This document shows positions 1 to 9,077 of a stretch of DNA of 64,000 nt, piece after piece (position 1 is the first letter of the stretch; every line of letters begins with the position of its first letter). The stretch is from Caldalkalibacillus uzonensis. Its GTDB lineage: Bacteria > Bacillota > Bacilli > Caldalkalibacillales > Caldalkalibacillaceae. The stretch lies in assembly GCF_030814135.1 (NCBI RefSeq), contig NZ_JAUSUQ010000002.1:294146-358145 (forward strand). Direction: 5' to 3'. The translations under genes and the position numbers were made by a program. The notes beneath the pieces are model-generated. The model did not search any database. It saw only the letters and a list, made by a program, of their open reading frames with translations, and was not told the origin of the DNA.

Positions 1-873
1 TTTTGCGAATTCGATCGCTTCTTCTTCGGACAAATCAAGTTCACGCAAAATGCGCACATGCCAGTAGGAAGCCCAGCCTTCATTCATGATTTTGGTTTCA
101 AGCTGGGGCCAAAAATAGAGCATTTCCTCTCTGAGCATGGTCATGATATCACGCTGCCAGTCTTCCAGCTCAGGACTGTGTTCCTCCAGAAATAAAATCA
201 AATCTTTTTCAGGTTCCTCCGGAAAGCGTTTGTATCTTGTAAAACGGGGTTTAGGTTCCGGTTTTTTGTTCAGTTCATCCAACGCCCACAAATCATCATA
301 AGGCCCTTGCTTTTTGGGCACTGATTTCTGTTCCTTTTCCTCTTTGTTCTGGTTCAAACGGAGACGCGGACGCAACAGAGACGGGTCAATATGTTCCTGA
401 ATGGCCAGTACGGCATCCAAAAATTTCTCCACTTCATCTTTTCCATACTCAATCTCATAGGCTCTGATCCGTTCCGCACTGGCCGCCATGCTTTCGACCA
501 TGTCCCGGGAGGTATTGGAAAAGCGGATATTATTTTTAAAAAAGTCACAATGAGCCAGCACATGGGCCACAATTAATTTATTTTGGATCAGACTGTTGCC
601 TTCTAATAAAAAAGCGTAGCAGGGATTGGAGTTGATGACCAGTTCATAAATTTTGCTTAACCCAAGATCATACTGCATCTTCATTTTATGAAAGGCTTTG
701 CCAAAGCTCCAGTGAGAATAACGGGTGGGCATGCCATAAGCACCAAAGGTATAGATAATATCAGCGGGACAAATTTCATAACGCATAGGGTAAAAGTCCA
801 AGCCGAATCCTTCGGCAATCTCAGTAATCTCCGCTATGGCTCTTTCAAGCTCTCTCTTTTCTTCCGGGGTCAT
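1..873 (-). CDS. spoVR: SpoVR family protein, C-terminus cut by window edge
   Basis: The first 291 residues of a SpoVR-family protein are present. The family is about 470 residues, so roughly the last third lies outside the window. SpoVR is linked to spore cortex formation in Bacillus, but its biochemical activity is not settled. The N-terminus starts [16 protein letters not shown] and contains the family segments around [19 protein letters not shown], and [14 protein letters not shown]. The ATG at 873-871 directly follows the yhbH stop codon (TGAATG, no spacer), so translation is probably coupled. It is the last gene of prkA-yhbH-spoVR. Confidence 0.93.
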   Translation of the reverse strand, partial: MTPEEKRELERAIAEITEIAEGFGLDFYPMRYEICPADIIYTFGAYGMPTRYSHWSFGKAFHKMKMQYDLGLSKIYELVINSNPCYAFLLEGNSLIQNKLIVAHVLAHCDFFKNNIRFSNTSRDMVESMAASAERIRAYEIEYGKDEVEKFLDAVLAIQEHIDPSLLRPRLRLNQNKEEKEQKSVPKKQGPYDDLWALDELNKKPEPKPRFTRYKRFPEEPEKDLILFLEEHSPELEDWQRDIMTMLREEMLYFWPQLETKIMNEGWASYWHVRILRELDLSEEEAIEFAK

Positions 874-2034
874 TCAGACCACCTCTTCTTCACGTTTGGC
901 AAATATGGTTTTCAGGGCGCTGTACACATCGCTTTTATCCCGAATAATGGCGTAGCGAAAGCGTGGATCACGGATATTCTGATAAGCCGACATGAGCGTG
1001 GAGCGCCGCTGGTATTGGTTGACCTCCCCATACCCGAACATATTGGAACGCTCCATCAGTTTGTGCACCAGTTTCAGACAACGTTCATTATCTGAGGTTA
1101 AATTGTCCCCATCTGAAAAGTGGATGGGATAAATATTGAACCTCTGGGGATCAAAGCGTTTTTCAATCACGTCCAGGGCTTTACTGTAGGCGGACGAACA
1201 AATGGTTCCACCACTCTCTCCTTTGGTGAAAAACTCTTCTTCCGTCACCTCTTTAGCCTCAGTATGATGAGCGATATACACCATCTCCACTTTTTCATAC
1301 TTGCGGCGCAAGAAACGTACCATCCAGAAAAAGAAGCTGCGTGCACAAAACTTTTCAAACAGGCCCATTGACCCGCTCGTATCCATCATGGCAATGATCA
1401 CTGCATTGGAATGAGGCTGGATAATCTCTTCCCATGTTTTGAAGCGCAAATCATCAACAGAGATTTTAAACAGGTTTTTCTTTCCTTGCAAGGCGTTGCG
1501 CCGGATGGCGGCCAAGATGGTGCGTTTTTTGTCGATGTTGCCCATCAGTCCTTTTTTACGAATATCATTGAAGCGGATATCTTCCACCGTAATTTGATCC
1601 TGTTCTTTAGGCTTCAGATGAGGAAGTTCCAACTCCTCAAAAAGAATTTGTTCCAATTGGTCCACATCGACTTCAGCCTCATAATAATCAACACCGGGCA
1701 CATCGCCAGCTCCACTGCCTTGACCCTGCCCCGCCTGGTCCGGATTTCCGTCGCGGGCAATCACATCACCAACCTGGCTTTTCCCATCCCCCTGGCCTAC
1801 ATGTTTTTGTTTATTATGGTTATACCGAAACCGGTACTCATCCAGTGAGCGGATCGGGATTTTGACCACTTCCCGGCCGTTGGACATAATGATGCTTTCT
1901 TCAGTGACCAAATCGGCCAGATTTTTTTTGATCGCTTCCTTCACTTTCTCCTGATGGCGGTGCTGGTCCTCATAACCCTTGCGGTGCAAAGACCAGTCAT
2001 CTTGTGAGACAATAAACTGACGGGAGCGGCTCAT
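874..2034 (-). CDS. yhbH: YhbH family stress/sporulation protein (DUF444, VWA-like)
   Basis: About 386 residues, the usual YhbH length. The start [20 protein letters not shown] is typical of the family. Near residue 218 there is a metal-ion-dependent adhesion site of the von Willebrand A type (DTSGSMG). Glycine-rich low-complexity sequence occupies about residues 80-112. Three ATG codons lie in a row at 2040-2032. The GGAGGG at 2041-2045 is too close to the first and sits about seven bases from the third, so I choose 2034. It lies between prkA and spoVR, the order also known for yeaG-yeaH-ycgB in enterobacteria. The molecular function is unknown. Confidence 0.92.
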   Translation of the reverse strand: MSRSRQFIVSQDDWSLHRKGYEDQHRHQEKVKEAIKKNLADLVTEESIIMSNGREVVKIPIRSLDEYRFRYNHNKQKHVGQGDGKSQVGDVIARDGNPDQAGQGQGSGAGDVPGVDYYEAEVDVDQLEQILFEELELPHLKPKEQDQITVEDIRFNDIRKKGLMGNIDKKRTILAAIRRNALQGKKNLFKISVDDLRFKTWEEIIQPHSNAVIIAMMDTSGSMGLFEKFCARSFFFWMVRFLRRKYEKVEMVYIAHHTEAKEVTEEEFFTKGESGGTICSSAYSKALDVIEKRFDPQRFNIYPIHFSDGDNLTSDNERCLKLVHKLMERSNMFGYGEVNQYQRRSTLMSAYQNIRDPRFRYAIIRDKSDVYSALKTIFAKREEEVV

Positions 2035-2099
2035 CATCATCCCTCCTTTCCGGTGTGATCAAAAACGCCGATGACTTTACACCACACTTGTCGTGGCGT

Positions 2100-3998
2100 T
2101 TAACGGTTGAGCAAGCTGCCCACATAGCGCAGCAGATCGTTGGCCGAAGCGGTGGTATAGCCGTGTTCTTCCACCAGACGCTTAATCACTTCATTGATTT
2201 TTTTCAACTGATTTTCATCCGGGGTTTTGGATGAGGTGGTAATTTTAACAACATCCTTCAAATCAGCAAACAACTTTTTCTGAATGGCCTCGCGCAGGCG
2301 TTCGTGGGAATTGTAATCAAATTTTTTCCCTTTTCTGGCATAAGCGGAAATGCGGATCAGAATCTCTTCGCGGAACGCTTTCTTGGCATTTTCAGAGATG
2401 CCGATTTGCTCTTCGATGGAACGCATCAACTTTTCATCGGGATCCAGTTCTTCACCGGTAATAGGGTCACGGATTTTTTGCCAGTTACAGTAAGCCTCGA
2501 CGTTGTCCAGATAGTTATCAAGCAAGGTTTTGGCCGACTCTTCATACGAATAAACAAATGCTTTTTGCACTTCTTTTTTGGCCAATTCATCGTATTCTTT
2601 ACGGGCTACAGAAATGAAATTAAGATATTTTTCACGCTGTTCCTTAGTGATCGACGGATGGGTATCCAACCCTTCTTTCAAAGAACGCAACACATCCAGA
2701 GCGTTGATATAACCTTTATCGGTGCTGATCAAGGCGCTGGAGATCCGGTTGATCACATAGCGAGGATCAATGCCGCTCATGCCCTCATCCGGATGTTCAT
2801 TGCGCAGTTCTTCCAGATCGGCTTCTTTAAAGCCGTCCACTGCCTTCCCGTCGTACAATTTGAGTTTTTTCAACAGATCAACACCGTGCTTCTTTGATTC
2901 TTTCAAGCGGGTCAAAATGGAGAAGATGGCGGCGGCACGCAAGGTGTGAGGGGCGATGTGTTTGTCTACGACGTCACTTTGCTTAATCAGTTTTTCGTAA
3001 ATTCGTTCTTCTTGTGTTACAGACAGGTTATAGGGAATAGGCATAACGATCATGCGGGATTGTAAGGCTTCATTTTTCTTGTTGCTGATAAAGGCCCGGT
3101 ACTCCGCTTCGTTGGTGTGGGCCACAATCAGTTCGTCTGCGCTAATGAGGGCAAAACGGCCGGCTTTGAAATTCCCTTCCTGAGTCAGTGACAGCAAATT
3201 CCACAGGAATTTTTCGTCACATTTTAACATCTCCTGAAACTCCATCAGCCCCCGGTTGGCTTTGTTCAGCTCGCCGTCAAAGCGATAAGCCCTGGGATCT
3301 GATTCCGATCCATATTCCGTAATGGTGGAGAAGTCGATGCTTCCGGTCAAGTCGGCTATATCCTGGGATTTGGGATCTGAAGGGCTGAAGGTACCAATTC
3401 CTACCCGCTTGGATTCCGATAAGAATACGCGTTCGACGATGACGTCTTCCACTCGGCCGTGATACTCTTCTTCCAGTCTCAACTGACAAGCTGGACACAA
3501 CTCGCCTTCGATTTTAACACCATATTCCTGTTCAAATTCAGGCCTTAGCTCAGGAGGAATCAGGTGCAGGGGTTCTTCATGCATAGGACACCCCTTGATT
3601 CCGTATAAGGCCCCTTCATCAGTACGTGAAAACTGTTCCAGCCCTTTTTTCAACAGCGTCACAATGGTAGATTTCCCCCCGCTGACAGGTCCCATCAGCA
3701 GCAAAATCCGCTTCCTGACATCCAAGCGCTTGGCAGCTGAATGAAAATACTCTTCCACCAAACGCTGAATCGCTTTTTCCAATCCATATATTTCACGGCT
3801 GAAGAAAAGATACTCTTTCGTACCATCTTCTTTTTCTTCCATTCCGGCATGTTTGATCATGTTATATACCCTGGCATGGGCTGTACAGGCTACATGAGGC
3901 CGTTTTTTGACAATTTCCAAATACTCCGCAAATGTCCCTTCCCAACGCAGCTTTTCCTCTCTCTCGCGCTGAGCCGCAATCCGTTTTAAAATATCCAT
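2100..3998 (-). CDS. prkA: PrkA AAA+ serine protein kinase / protease-like protein
   Basis: About 632 residues, matching Bacillus PrkA. It starts MDILKRIAAQREREEKLRWE and has a Walker A motif GPVSGGKST near residues 103-111, followed by the PrkA-type AAA+ core and the C-terminal kinase-like region. PrkA acts in early sporulation in Bacillus. It was described as a serine kinase and later as an ATP-dependent protease-like factor. The ORF is open for 20 more codons upstream, but GGGAGGGGAGG at 4003-4017 and family conservation both point to the ATG at 3998. It is the first gene of prkA-yhbH-spoVR, with a 59-base gap to yhbH. Confidence 0.95.
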   Translation of the reverse strand: MDILKRIAAQREREEKLRWEGTFAEYLEIVKKRPHVACTAHARVYNMIKHAGMEEKEDGTKEYLFFSREIYGLEKAIQRLVEEYFHSAAKRLDVRKRILLLMGPVSGGKSTIVTLLKKGLEQFSRTDEGALYGIKGCPMHEEPLHLIPPELRPEFEQEYGVKIEGELCPACQLRLEEEYHGRVEDVIVERVFLSESKRVGIGTFSPSDPKSQDIADLTGSIDFSTITEYGSESDPRAYRFDGELNKANRGLMEFQEMLKCDEKFLWNLLSLTQEGNFKAGRFALISADELIVAHTNEAEYRAFISNKKNEALQSRMIVMPIPYNLSVTQEERIYEKLIKQSDVVDKHIAPHTLRAAAIFSILTRLKESKKHGVDLLKKLKLYDGKAVDGFKEADLEELRNEHPDEGMSGIDPRYVINRISSALISTDKGYINALDVLRSLKEGLDTHPSITKEQREKYLNFISVARKEYDELAKKEVQKAFVYSYEESAKTLLDNYLDNVEAYCNWQKIRDPITGEELDPDEKLMRSIEEQIGISENAKKAFREEILIRISAYARKGKKFDYNSHERLREAIQKKLFADLKDVVKITTSSKTPDENQLKKINEVIKRLVEEHGYTTASANDLLRYVGSLLNR

Positions 3999-4168
3999 AA
4001 AGGACCTCCCCTCCCTGTAGTCATAAGTGTCCCTGCCCCTAAAAAGGTTTATTATCACTATATTCAGGTATCAGCGAAAAATGATTACGCAGGTTTTTAG
4101 AGTAAGGTTAATACTAATCTATGCAGTGCATAGACATGTAGCTACTTGTATAAAGTTTATTTTTGTCC

Positions 4169-4203
4169 AAAAAAAAAAGACAGCACGGCTCTTGGGCCGT
4201 GCC
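4169..4203 (-). terminator. Rho-independent terminator of the AGCS symporter gene
   Basis: Inverted repeat GCACGGC (4183-4189) / GCCGTGC (4196-4202), followed on the minus strand by a run of ten T (A run at 4169-4178). It lies 43 bases past the symporter stop codon at 4246 and reads toward prkA. Confidence 0.9.
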
Positions 4204-4245
4204 ACCTTGTGACTGACTGTCCGGTTGTACCAGACAAAATGATTT

Positions 4246-5640
4246 TCAGGCTTTGACTTCCTCTTTGGATGATGCATCCTGACGAAGATAGTCGCCGTCA
4301 AAAAACTCCTTGACCAGACGGAAAAACTCTTTTCTTAGCAGGAGCAAGGCCAGCAGGTTGGGGATGGCCATGACGGCCAGGGCAATAGAGCCTAAAGTCC
4401 AGACCACGTTCAGCTCCAGTCCGACAGCAAAGATAATGGGAATCACATATACCCAGCGGGAAATCTGTACGCCTTTCTCACCAAACAAATAGGTGACAGC
4501 CGTTTCCCAATAAAAGGCCCAGCCAATAATGGAGGTGTAGGCAAACAACAAAATGGAAATAGAGATCAGAACTGAACCAAACATGCCGAAGCTTTCCGCA
4601 AAGGCCATGTTGGTCAGAGCGATACCGTTCTCTCCTGTTTCAAAGACACCAGTAGTCAGAATCACCAATGCGGTCATGGAACAAATCACGATGGTATCAA
4701 AGAACGTTTCAAACGCCCCCCACAATCCCTGGCGCGTGGGATGGTCGGTTTGAGCCACCGCATGTGCCATGGGGGCACTCCCTTGCCCCGCTTCATTGGA
4801 GAACATGCCGCGGGCCATACCGTACTGAATAGCAGCTGCAACGGCTGAACCGGCAAAACCACCCATGACCGGTGCCGGTTGGAAAGCATAGGTAAAAATC
4901 ATGGCAAAGGCTTGCGGCACTGCAGTAATGTTCATAAAAATAATAATTAAGGAAGCAATGATATAAATCGTGGCCATCAGGGGAACCAGTTTGGCGGCCA
5001 CAGCCCCGATACGTTTAATTCCGCCGATAATCACCAGACCGGCAAAAAAGGCAACTACCACCCCAGTAACAATAGTCGGAATGCCATAAGTTTGATGCAT
5101 GGCATCAGCAATGGTATGGGGCTGAATGAGCGGTGCAATGCCGATCGCCCCAAACAAAGCACAGACGGCGAATAATACAGCTAACGGTTTCCAATTCTGA
5201 CCGAGCCCTCGCTCAATATAGTACATTGGACCACCGTAATAGGCACCCTGCTCCGTTTTCTGACGGTACCGGACGGCTAACGTCACTTCGGCCATTTTGG
5301 TCATCATGCCCAAGAAAGCGACCACCCACATCCAAAACACAGCACCTGGACCACCTAAGGCAATGGCGGTCGCTACCCCGGCCATATTACCCGTTCCAAC
5401 AGTACTGGCCAACGCCGTGCTCAACGACTCAAAAGGTGAGAGTACACCATCTTTTGTAAGCGGTTTCTTTCTTTTGAATACAGAGCCAACGGTTTCTTGC
5501 CAGATAACTGGAAATTTGCGGACTTGAAAGAAACCGCTGCGCAAAGTGAGATAGAGGCCTGTCCCCAGCAACATGACCATCATGGGGATGCCCCACAGAA
5601 AGTCTTCAACCTTACCTAATAATAATAAGATAAAGTCCAT
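4246..5640 (-). CDS. AGCS family alanine/glycine:sodium symporter
   Basis: Integral membrane transporter of the alanine or glycine:cation symporter family, about 464 residues with about ten hydrophobic segments. The AGCS signature is visible (GGPGAVFWMWVVAFLGMMTK near residue 110, then NEAGQGSAPMAHA in the second half). It imports small neutral amino acids with sodium. I start at the ATG at 5640 (MDFILLLLGKVEDF), preceded by AGAGGGG, rather than 14 codons upstream. It stands alone, with its own terminator downstream. The exact amino acid is not shown by the sequence. Confidence 0.92.
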   Translation of the reverse strand: MDFILLLLGKVEDFLWGIPMMVMLLGTGLYLTLRSGFFQVRKFPVIWQETVGSVFKRKKPLTKDGVLSPFESLSTALASTVGTGNMAGVATAIALGGPGAVFWMWVVAFLGMMTKMAEVTLAVRYRQKTEQGAYYGGPMYYIERGLGQNWKPLAVLFAVCALFGAIGIAPLIQPHTIADAMHQTYGIPTIVTGVVVAFFAGLVIIGGIKRIGAVAAKLVPLMATIYIIASLIIIFMNITAVPQAFAMIFTYAFQPAPVMGGFAGSAVAAAIQYGMARGMFSNEAGQGSAPMAHAVAQTDHPTRQGLWGAFETFFDTIVICSMTALVILTTGVFETGENGIALTNMAFAESFGMFGSVLISISILLFAYTSIIGWAFYWETAVTYLFGEKGVQISRWVYVIPIIFAVGLELNVVWTLGSIALAVMAIPNLLALLLLRKEFFRLVKEFFDGDYLRQDASSKEEVKA

Positions 5641-5754
5641 GCTTCTTTTTCCCCTCTCTGGTGTAATGTCCACTTTGTACATTAGTAAGTTTACACATTT
5701 TTCGACATGCGATCAATGTAAAATTTTGAAAATCAACAAAAAAGGTAACCGATC

Positions 5755-5789
5755 AAAAAATAAAAAAGGAAGCAGTAGAAAGCGCTTCC
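5755..5789 (-). terminator. Rho-independent terminator ending the caiB-to-FAH operon
   Basis: GGAAGC (5768-5773) pairs with GCTTCC (5784-5789). On the minus strand the stem is followed by TTTTTTATTTTTT (5767 down to 5755). It sits 60 bases past the FAH gene stop. The core AAAGCGCTTCC resembles a cre half site but is explained by the hairpin. Confidence 0.85.
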
Positions 5790-5848
5790 CATTTAACTTC
5801 ATTTAAGCCATTGGTTGACAAGGTCTACCCTCGCTCATATGAAATGCT

Positions 5849-6742
5849 TCATCGATCTACCCTCTTTTTTAAATCATGAACCGGATTAACCAATTTTTCA
5901 AAGCCTTCGATATGACATTCCACCACATCACCATCACTAATGGGCACCGCACCCGGAGTACCTGTGGAAATAATATCTCCCGGAAGCAAACTCATCACTT
6001 TGGAATGGAAGGAAACAAGGTACCAAGGACCAAAGGTCATGTTGGAGACCACATTTTGCCGGTGAACTTGGCCATTAATCACAGTGGCAACCGAGAGCTT
6101 GTGAACATCCTCCACCTCATCAGGCGTGACCAGGTGAGGTCCGAAACTGAAGAAGGTATCAAAGCTTTTGGAACGTGTCAAATATCTAGGATTTCTCTGC
6201 AAAATATCTTCAGCTGTCATATCAATGATCGTGGTAAAACCCGCAATCACATTGGGGGCTTCTTCCTCAGAGACATCCTTGCAAGGCTTGCCAATGATAA
6301 TGCCCAACTCGGCTTCAGCTGTTGTACGCTCTGATTGGTGAGGAATTTTGATCGTATCATAAGGACCGATAATGGTTGTATCAGGCTTCATAAAGCTGGC
6401 CGGTTCTGTATCGGGGGCTTTTTCACTTAAGTCGGCAGCATGCTCCACATAGTTAAGCCCAATCCCCCAGATTTTGTGCGGATGACGGTACAAAGGCTCA
6501 TACTTCACCTCATCCGGAGAGAGGAGATGTTCACTGTCGCTTTCAATCAGCTCTTTTCCTTCCTGGCGATACCATTGATTCATCTCTTCCAGCTGCTGTT
6601 CTTGAATAATATCAAACATTTGGGTGGCCCAATTTTTATTCCATTTTTCATTCACTTTTTCCAGCGTATACAGCCCTTTACGAGTGGCAATGGCAGCACA
6701 GGTATGGCCGGTCTTTTTCACTGTAATCGTTGCTAAACGCAT
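5849..6742 (-). CDS. Fumarylacetoacetate hydrolase (FAH) family protein
   Basis: 297 residues. The C-terminal two thirds carry the FAH fold: IWGIGLNYVEHAAD near residue 95, EAELGIIIGK near 147 with metal-binding Glu, then SKSFDTFFSFGPHLV and GDIISTGTPGAVP near 257. Family members hydrolyse or decarboxylate acylpyruvates and oxaloacetate-like compounds, or act as 2-keto-3-deoxy acid dehydratases. The ATG is preceded by GAGGGGGA. It is the last gene of the minus-strand operon starting at 14.9 kb, after the 2-hydroxyacid dehydrogenase (31-base gap). A role in processing a 2-oxo acid made by that dehydrogenase is inference. Confidence 0.88.
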   Translation of the reverse strand: MRLATITVKKTGHTCAAIATRKGLYTLEKVNEKWNKNWATQMFDIIQEQQLEEMNQWYRQEGKELIESDSEHLLSPDEVKYEPLYRHPHKIWGIGLNYVEHAADLSEKAPDTEPASFMKPDTTIIGPYDTIKIPHQSERTTAEAELGIIIGKPCKDVSEEEAPNVIAGFTTIIDMTAEDILQRNPRYLTRSKSFDTFFSFGPHLVTPDEVEDVHKLSVATVINGQVHRQNVVSNMTFGPWYLVSFHSKVMSLLPGDIISTGTPGAVPISDGDVVECHIEGFEKLVNPVHDLKKRVDR

Positions 6743-6773
6743 GTCAATTCCCCCTCAATAAATTGCAGTTTCC

Positions 6774-7769
6774 TTATTGTGAAATTGGAGTACGCAGTTG
6801 GGTAATGCCGTTGACACTATATTGAAAATGGTGCTCGTTTTCTGCGGCCTGTATATTATTGAAAGCGGTGGCCAATACCCTTTTTAATGTATCAATTGTT
6901 CCCGCCCCAATATGTGGCGAGGCAATCACATTCTCCAATTGCAACAACGGATGATCAGCATGGACAGGTTCAGATTCCCATACATCAATCCCTGCCCCGG
7001 CAATCACCCCGTCTTTGAGGGCATGGTATAAGGCCTGCTCATGGACTACGCCACCTCTGGAGACATTGATCAGTACAGCACTTTTCTTCATCAATTGTAG
7101 TGTCTTTGCATTGATCAGCCCTCTGGTTTCCGGTAAAAGCGGGATATGCAGACTGACAATATCCGCCGTTTGTAATAATTCCTCCAGTGAAACAAAACGG
7201 GCATCAAGTTGTTCTTCTACCTCTGCAGGAGCCCGAAATTTATCATAATAGATAATCTGAGTGCCAAATGCCCGGGAACGTTTGGCGGTTTCCTGGCCGA
7301 TTTGGCCAAATCCGATCAAACCGTGTGTCTTCCCCTGCATTTCGTAAGAAGAACTGCGAAATTCCCACATCAGCCATTTTCCTTCTTTCATAGATTGATG
7401 TAGAACAGGCAGTTTGCGATACAACGCCAAGATGAGTAAAATCGTCAGCTCAGCTACTGCCGGTGCATTTGCTCCGGGGGTGTTGGCGATCGGTAAAGCC
7501 AGTTCAGTGGCCTTAGGCAAGTCAATATTATCCACTCCAACCCCCGTCTTTTGAACCAGCTTAGCTTGTGTGGCTTTCGCCAAAATGTGTTGATCAAGTG
7601 GATAAGTGGCCGCCATTAAATAGTCGGCTTGAGGGAGTCTCGCATTTCTTTCATCTTCATCTAAATCATGCCAAAACCATAATTCAAATCCTTCCGGTTT
7701 AAGACGCTTTAATAGGGCTCTCATTTGGTCATTCACTTGATCAAAGTATAGAATGCTGGGTTTAGACAT
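6774..7769 (-). CDS. D-2-hydroxyacid dehydrogenase (NAD-dependent)
   Basis: 331 residues. Rossmann motif GLIGFGQIG is near residue 147. The catalytic triad of the family is visible: Arg in NVSRGGVV, Glu in DVWESEP and His in ASPHIGAGT. It interconverts 2-oxo acids and D-2-hydroxy acids in the cytoplasm. I use the ATG at 7769, which has AGGAGGTG seven bases upstream; the ORF is open 21 codons further. One base separates it from the stop codon of the LarA-like gene, so the two are likely co-translated. A racemase-like gene beside a D-specific dehydrogenase suggests handling of a 2-hydroxy acid of mixed chirality (inference). Confidence 0.9.
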   Translation of the reverse strand: MSKPSILYFDQVNDQMRALLKRLKPEGFELWFWHDLDEDERNARLPQADYLMAATYPLDQHILAKATQAKLVQKTGVGVDNIDLPKATELALPIANTPGANAPAVAELTILLILALYRKLPVLHQSMKEGKWLMWEFRSSSYEMQGKTHGLIGFGQIGQETAKRSRAFGTQIIYYDKFRAPAEVEEQLDARFVSLEELLQTADIVSLHIPLLPETRGLINAKTLQLMKKSAVLINVSRGGVVHEQALYHALKDGVIAGAGIDVWESEPVHADHPLLQLENVIASPHIGAGTIDTLKRVLATAFNNIQAAENEHHFQYSVNGITQLRTPISQ

Positions 7770-7770
7770 G

Positions 7771-9042
7771 TCAGCACCTCCTGTTGTAAACCAGTAGCCG
7801 ATGAACCAGCTCCTTATGCTGGTCAAAAGCAAGGTTGCATGTCTTGATCACCTTATACTCCCTGCGCGCTCTCTCCATTTCTTCCACAACAGGTTTGGAG
7901 ACTAATACCCGTTTGAGATGCAATGTGTTGGGGATTTGCACCACTTTTAAAGTTTGCAGACTCACATCAGGCCCCAAACTCTTAACCGCCGTTTCAATCG
8001 CTTCTTTCTCAGTGGGATAAATGAACGGAATCATGGCTCGCTGCAAGGAAGTGCTGGTTAAGGCATTGGTGTACGTGGCATGCAAGTTGATCTTGTCGAA
8101 TAATTTGCGGGTCGTAAAATCAGCCAGCCCAACCCCTTGAGCATTACCGAATGATTGGTGGTCCAGGTCCAAAACGACAATGCGCTTCACATCAGGCACT
8201 TCAGGATCGGGCATATCATCCATTCGCCACCGACCGATAATATTGGGATCCATCCCCGCTCCGCTGTAGATTTTACCCATCGCTTCAACGATAAGGATAT
8301 CAATTTGATCCACTGGCAAGCTGGGCATCATGGCTTTAGCTTCTTTGAGCAGTTCTGCTTCTTTGTCATGCCACTCATCTCTAGCCACGCCAACAATGTC
8401 AGCCGTTTCGTCGTAAGCGTTTTCCACGATAGCCAAACCCATTAAAATGTTGGCGTTCTCAATGGCGCATTTCGATACCTTTTCAATATTGCGGGCCATA
8501 TGTTGTGCACCATTGCTATGGACAAAACTGGCCCCTTTTATTTTGCCCAGCCCAATCGTCACCATTTTGCTCAAACCGCTCTCAATCTTTCCCCGAAAGT
8601 TGGTATGAGTCTTCACCCGATTAACCACTACAATGCCGTCTGCATGGTAAGCGTGTTTGTCCATATATACTGGGACACCATCTTCTGTATGAGCAATCAA
8701 CTCCACCTCCATTGAAGAACGAATTTCTGCGCCTACAGCTTCCTCTGTAATCCCCAGATGTTTCAAAACTTCCCTTTGTCCTTCCGCTGTAGCACCTCCG
8801 TGACTGCCCATAGCCGGGACCAAAAATGGTCGGTACCCCAGTGCTTTAAGTGCAGAGACAGTGTCCCGTAAGATCTGGACGATGTTAGCAATCCCGCGGC
8901 TGCCAGCTGTAATGGCAATTTCTGCCCCTTCGGCTAGGCCCTGTATCTCCGGATTTTTTTTGATCTCCTCATACACTTTTGCCTTGATGCCGGTCAACCT
9001 TTTAGCTGGAAACACTTGCTCAATTTCAATCATCTCCAACAC
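7771..9042 (-). CDS. LarA-like nickel-dependent racemase family protein (DUF2088)
   Basis: About 423 residues. It has the lactate-racemase N-domain signature VKTHTNFRGKIESGLSKM near residue 140, then IGLGKIKGA and VHSNG with the Lys and His expected around the nickel-pincer cofactor. An AMGSHGGATAEGQ segment lies near residue 75. Characterised LarA homologues racemise or epimerise 2-hydroxy acids such as lactate, malate, phenyllactate and 2-hydroxyglutarate, and need a cofactor made by LarB, LarC and LarE, none of which are in this window. Start is uncertain: a GGGGGG tract sits six bases before a GTG at 9042 but touches the ATG at 9048; the ORF is open to 9063. Substrate is unknown. Confidence 0.82.
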   Translation of the reverse strand: MLEMIEIEQVFPAKRLTGIKAKVYEEIKKNPEIQGLAEGAEIAITAGSRGIANIVQILRDTVSALKALGYRPFLVPAMGSHGGATAEGQREVLKHLGITEEAVGAEIRSSMEVELIAHTEDGVPVYMDKHAYHADGIVVVNRVKTHTNFRGKIESGLSKMVTIGLGKIKGASFVHSNGAQHMARNIEKVSKCAIENANILMGLAIVENAYDETADIVGVARDEWHDKEAELLKEAKAMMPSLPVDQIDILIVEAMGKIYSGAGMDPNIIGRWRMDDMPDPEVPDVKRIVVLDLDHQSFGNAQGVGLADFTTRKLFDKINLHATYTNALTSTSLQRAMIPFIYPTEKEAIETAVKSLGPDVSLQTLKVVQIPNTLHLKRVLVSKPVVEEMERARREYKVIKTCNLAFDQHKELVHRLLVYNRRC

Positions 9043-9077
9043 AGCCATCCCCCCTTGTATCATTAAATATTATATTT

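Noticed and set aside
874..2034. Long plus-strand frames opposite yhbH and prkA (135-197 codons)
   Set aside because: Antisense shadows of strongly conserved genes, with no ribosome binding sites.
5778..5790. AAAGCGCTTCC as a catabolite repression (cre) site
   Set aside because: It lacks the TG at the 5' side and is fully explained as an arm of the terminator hairpin.
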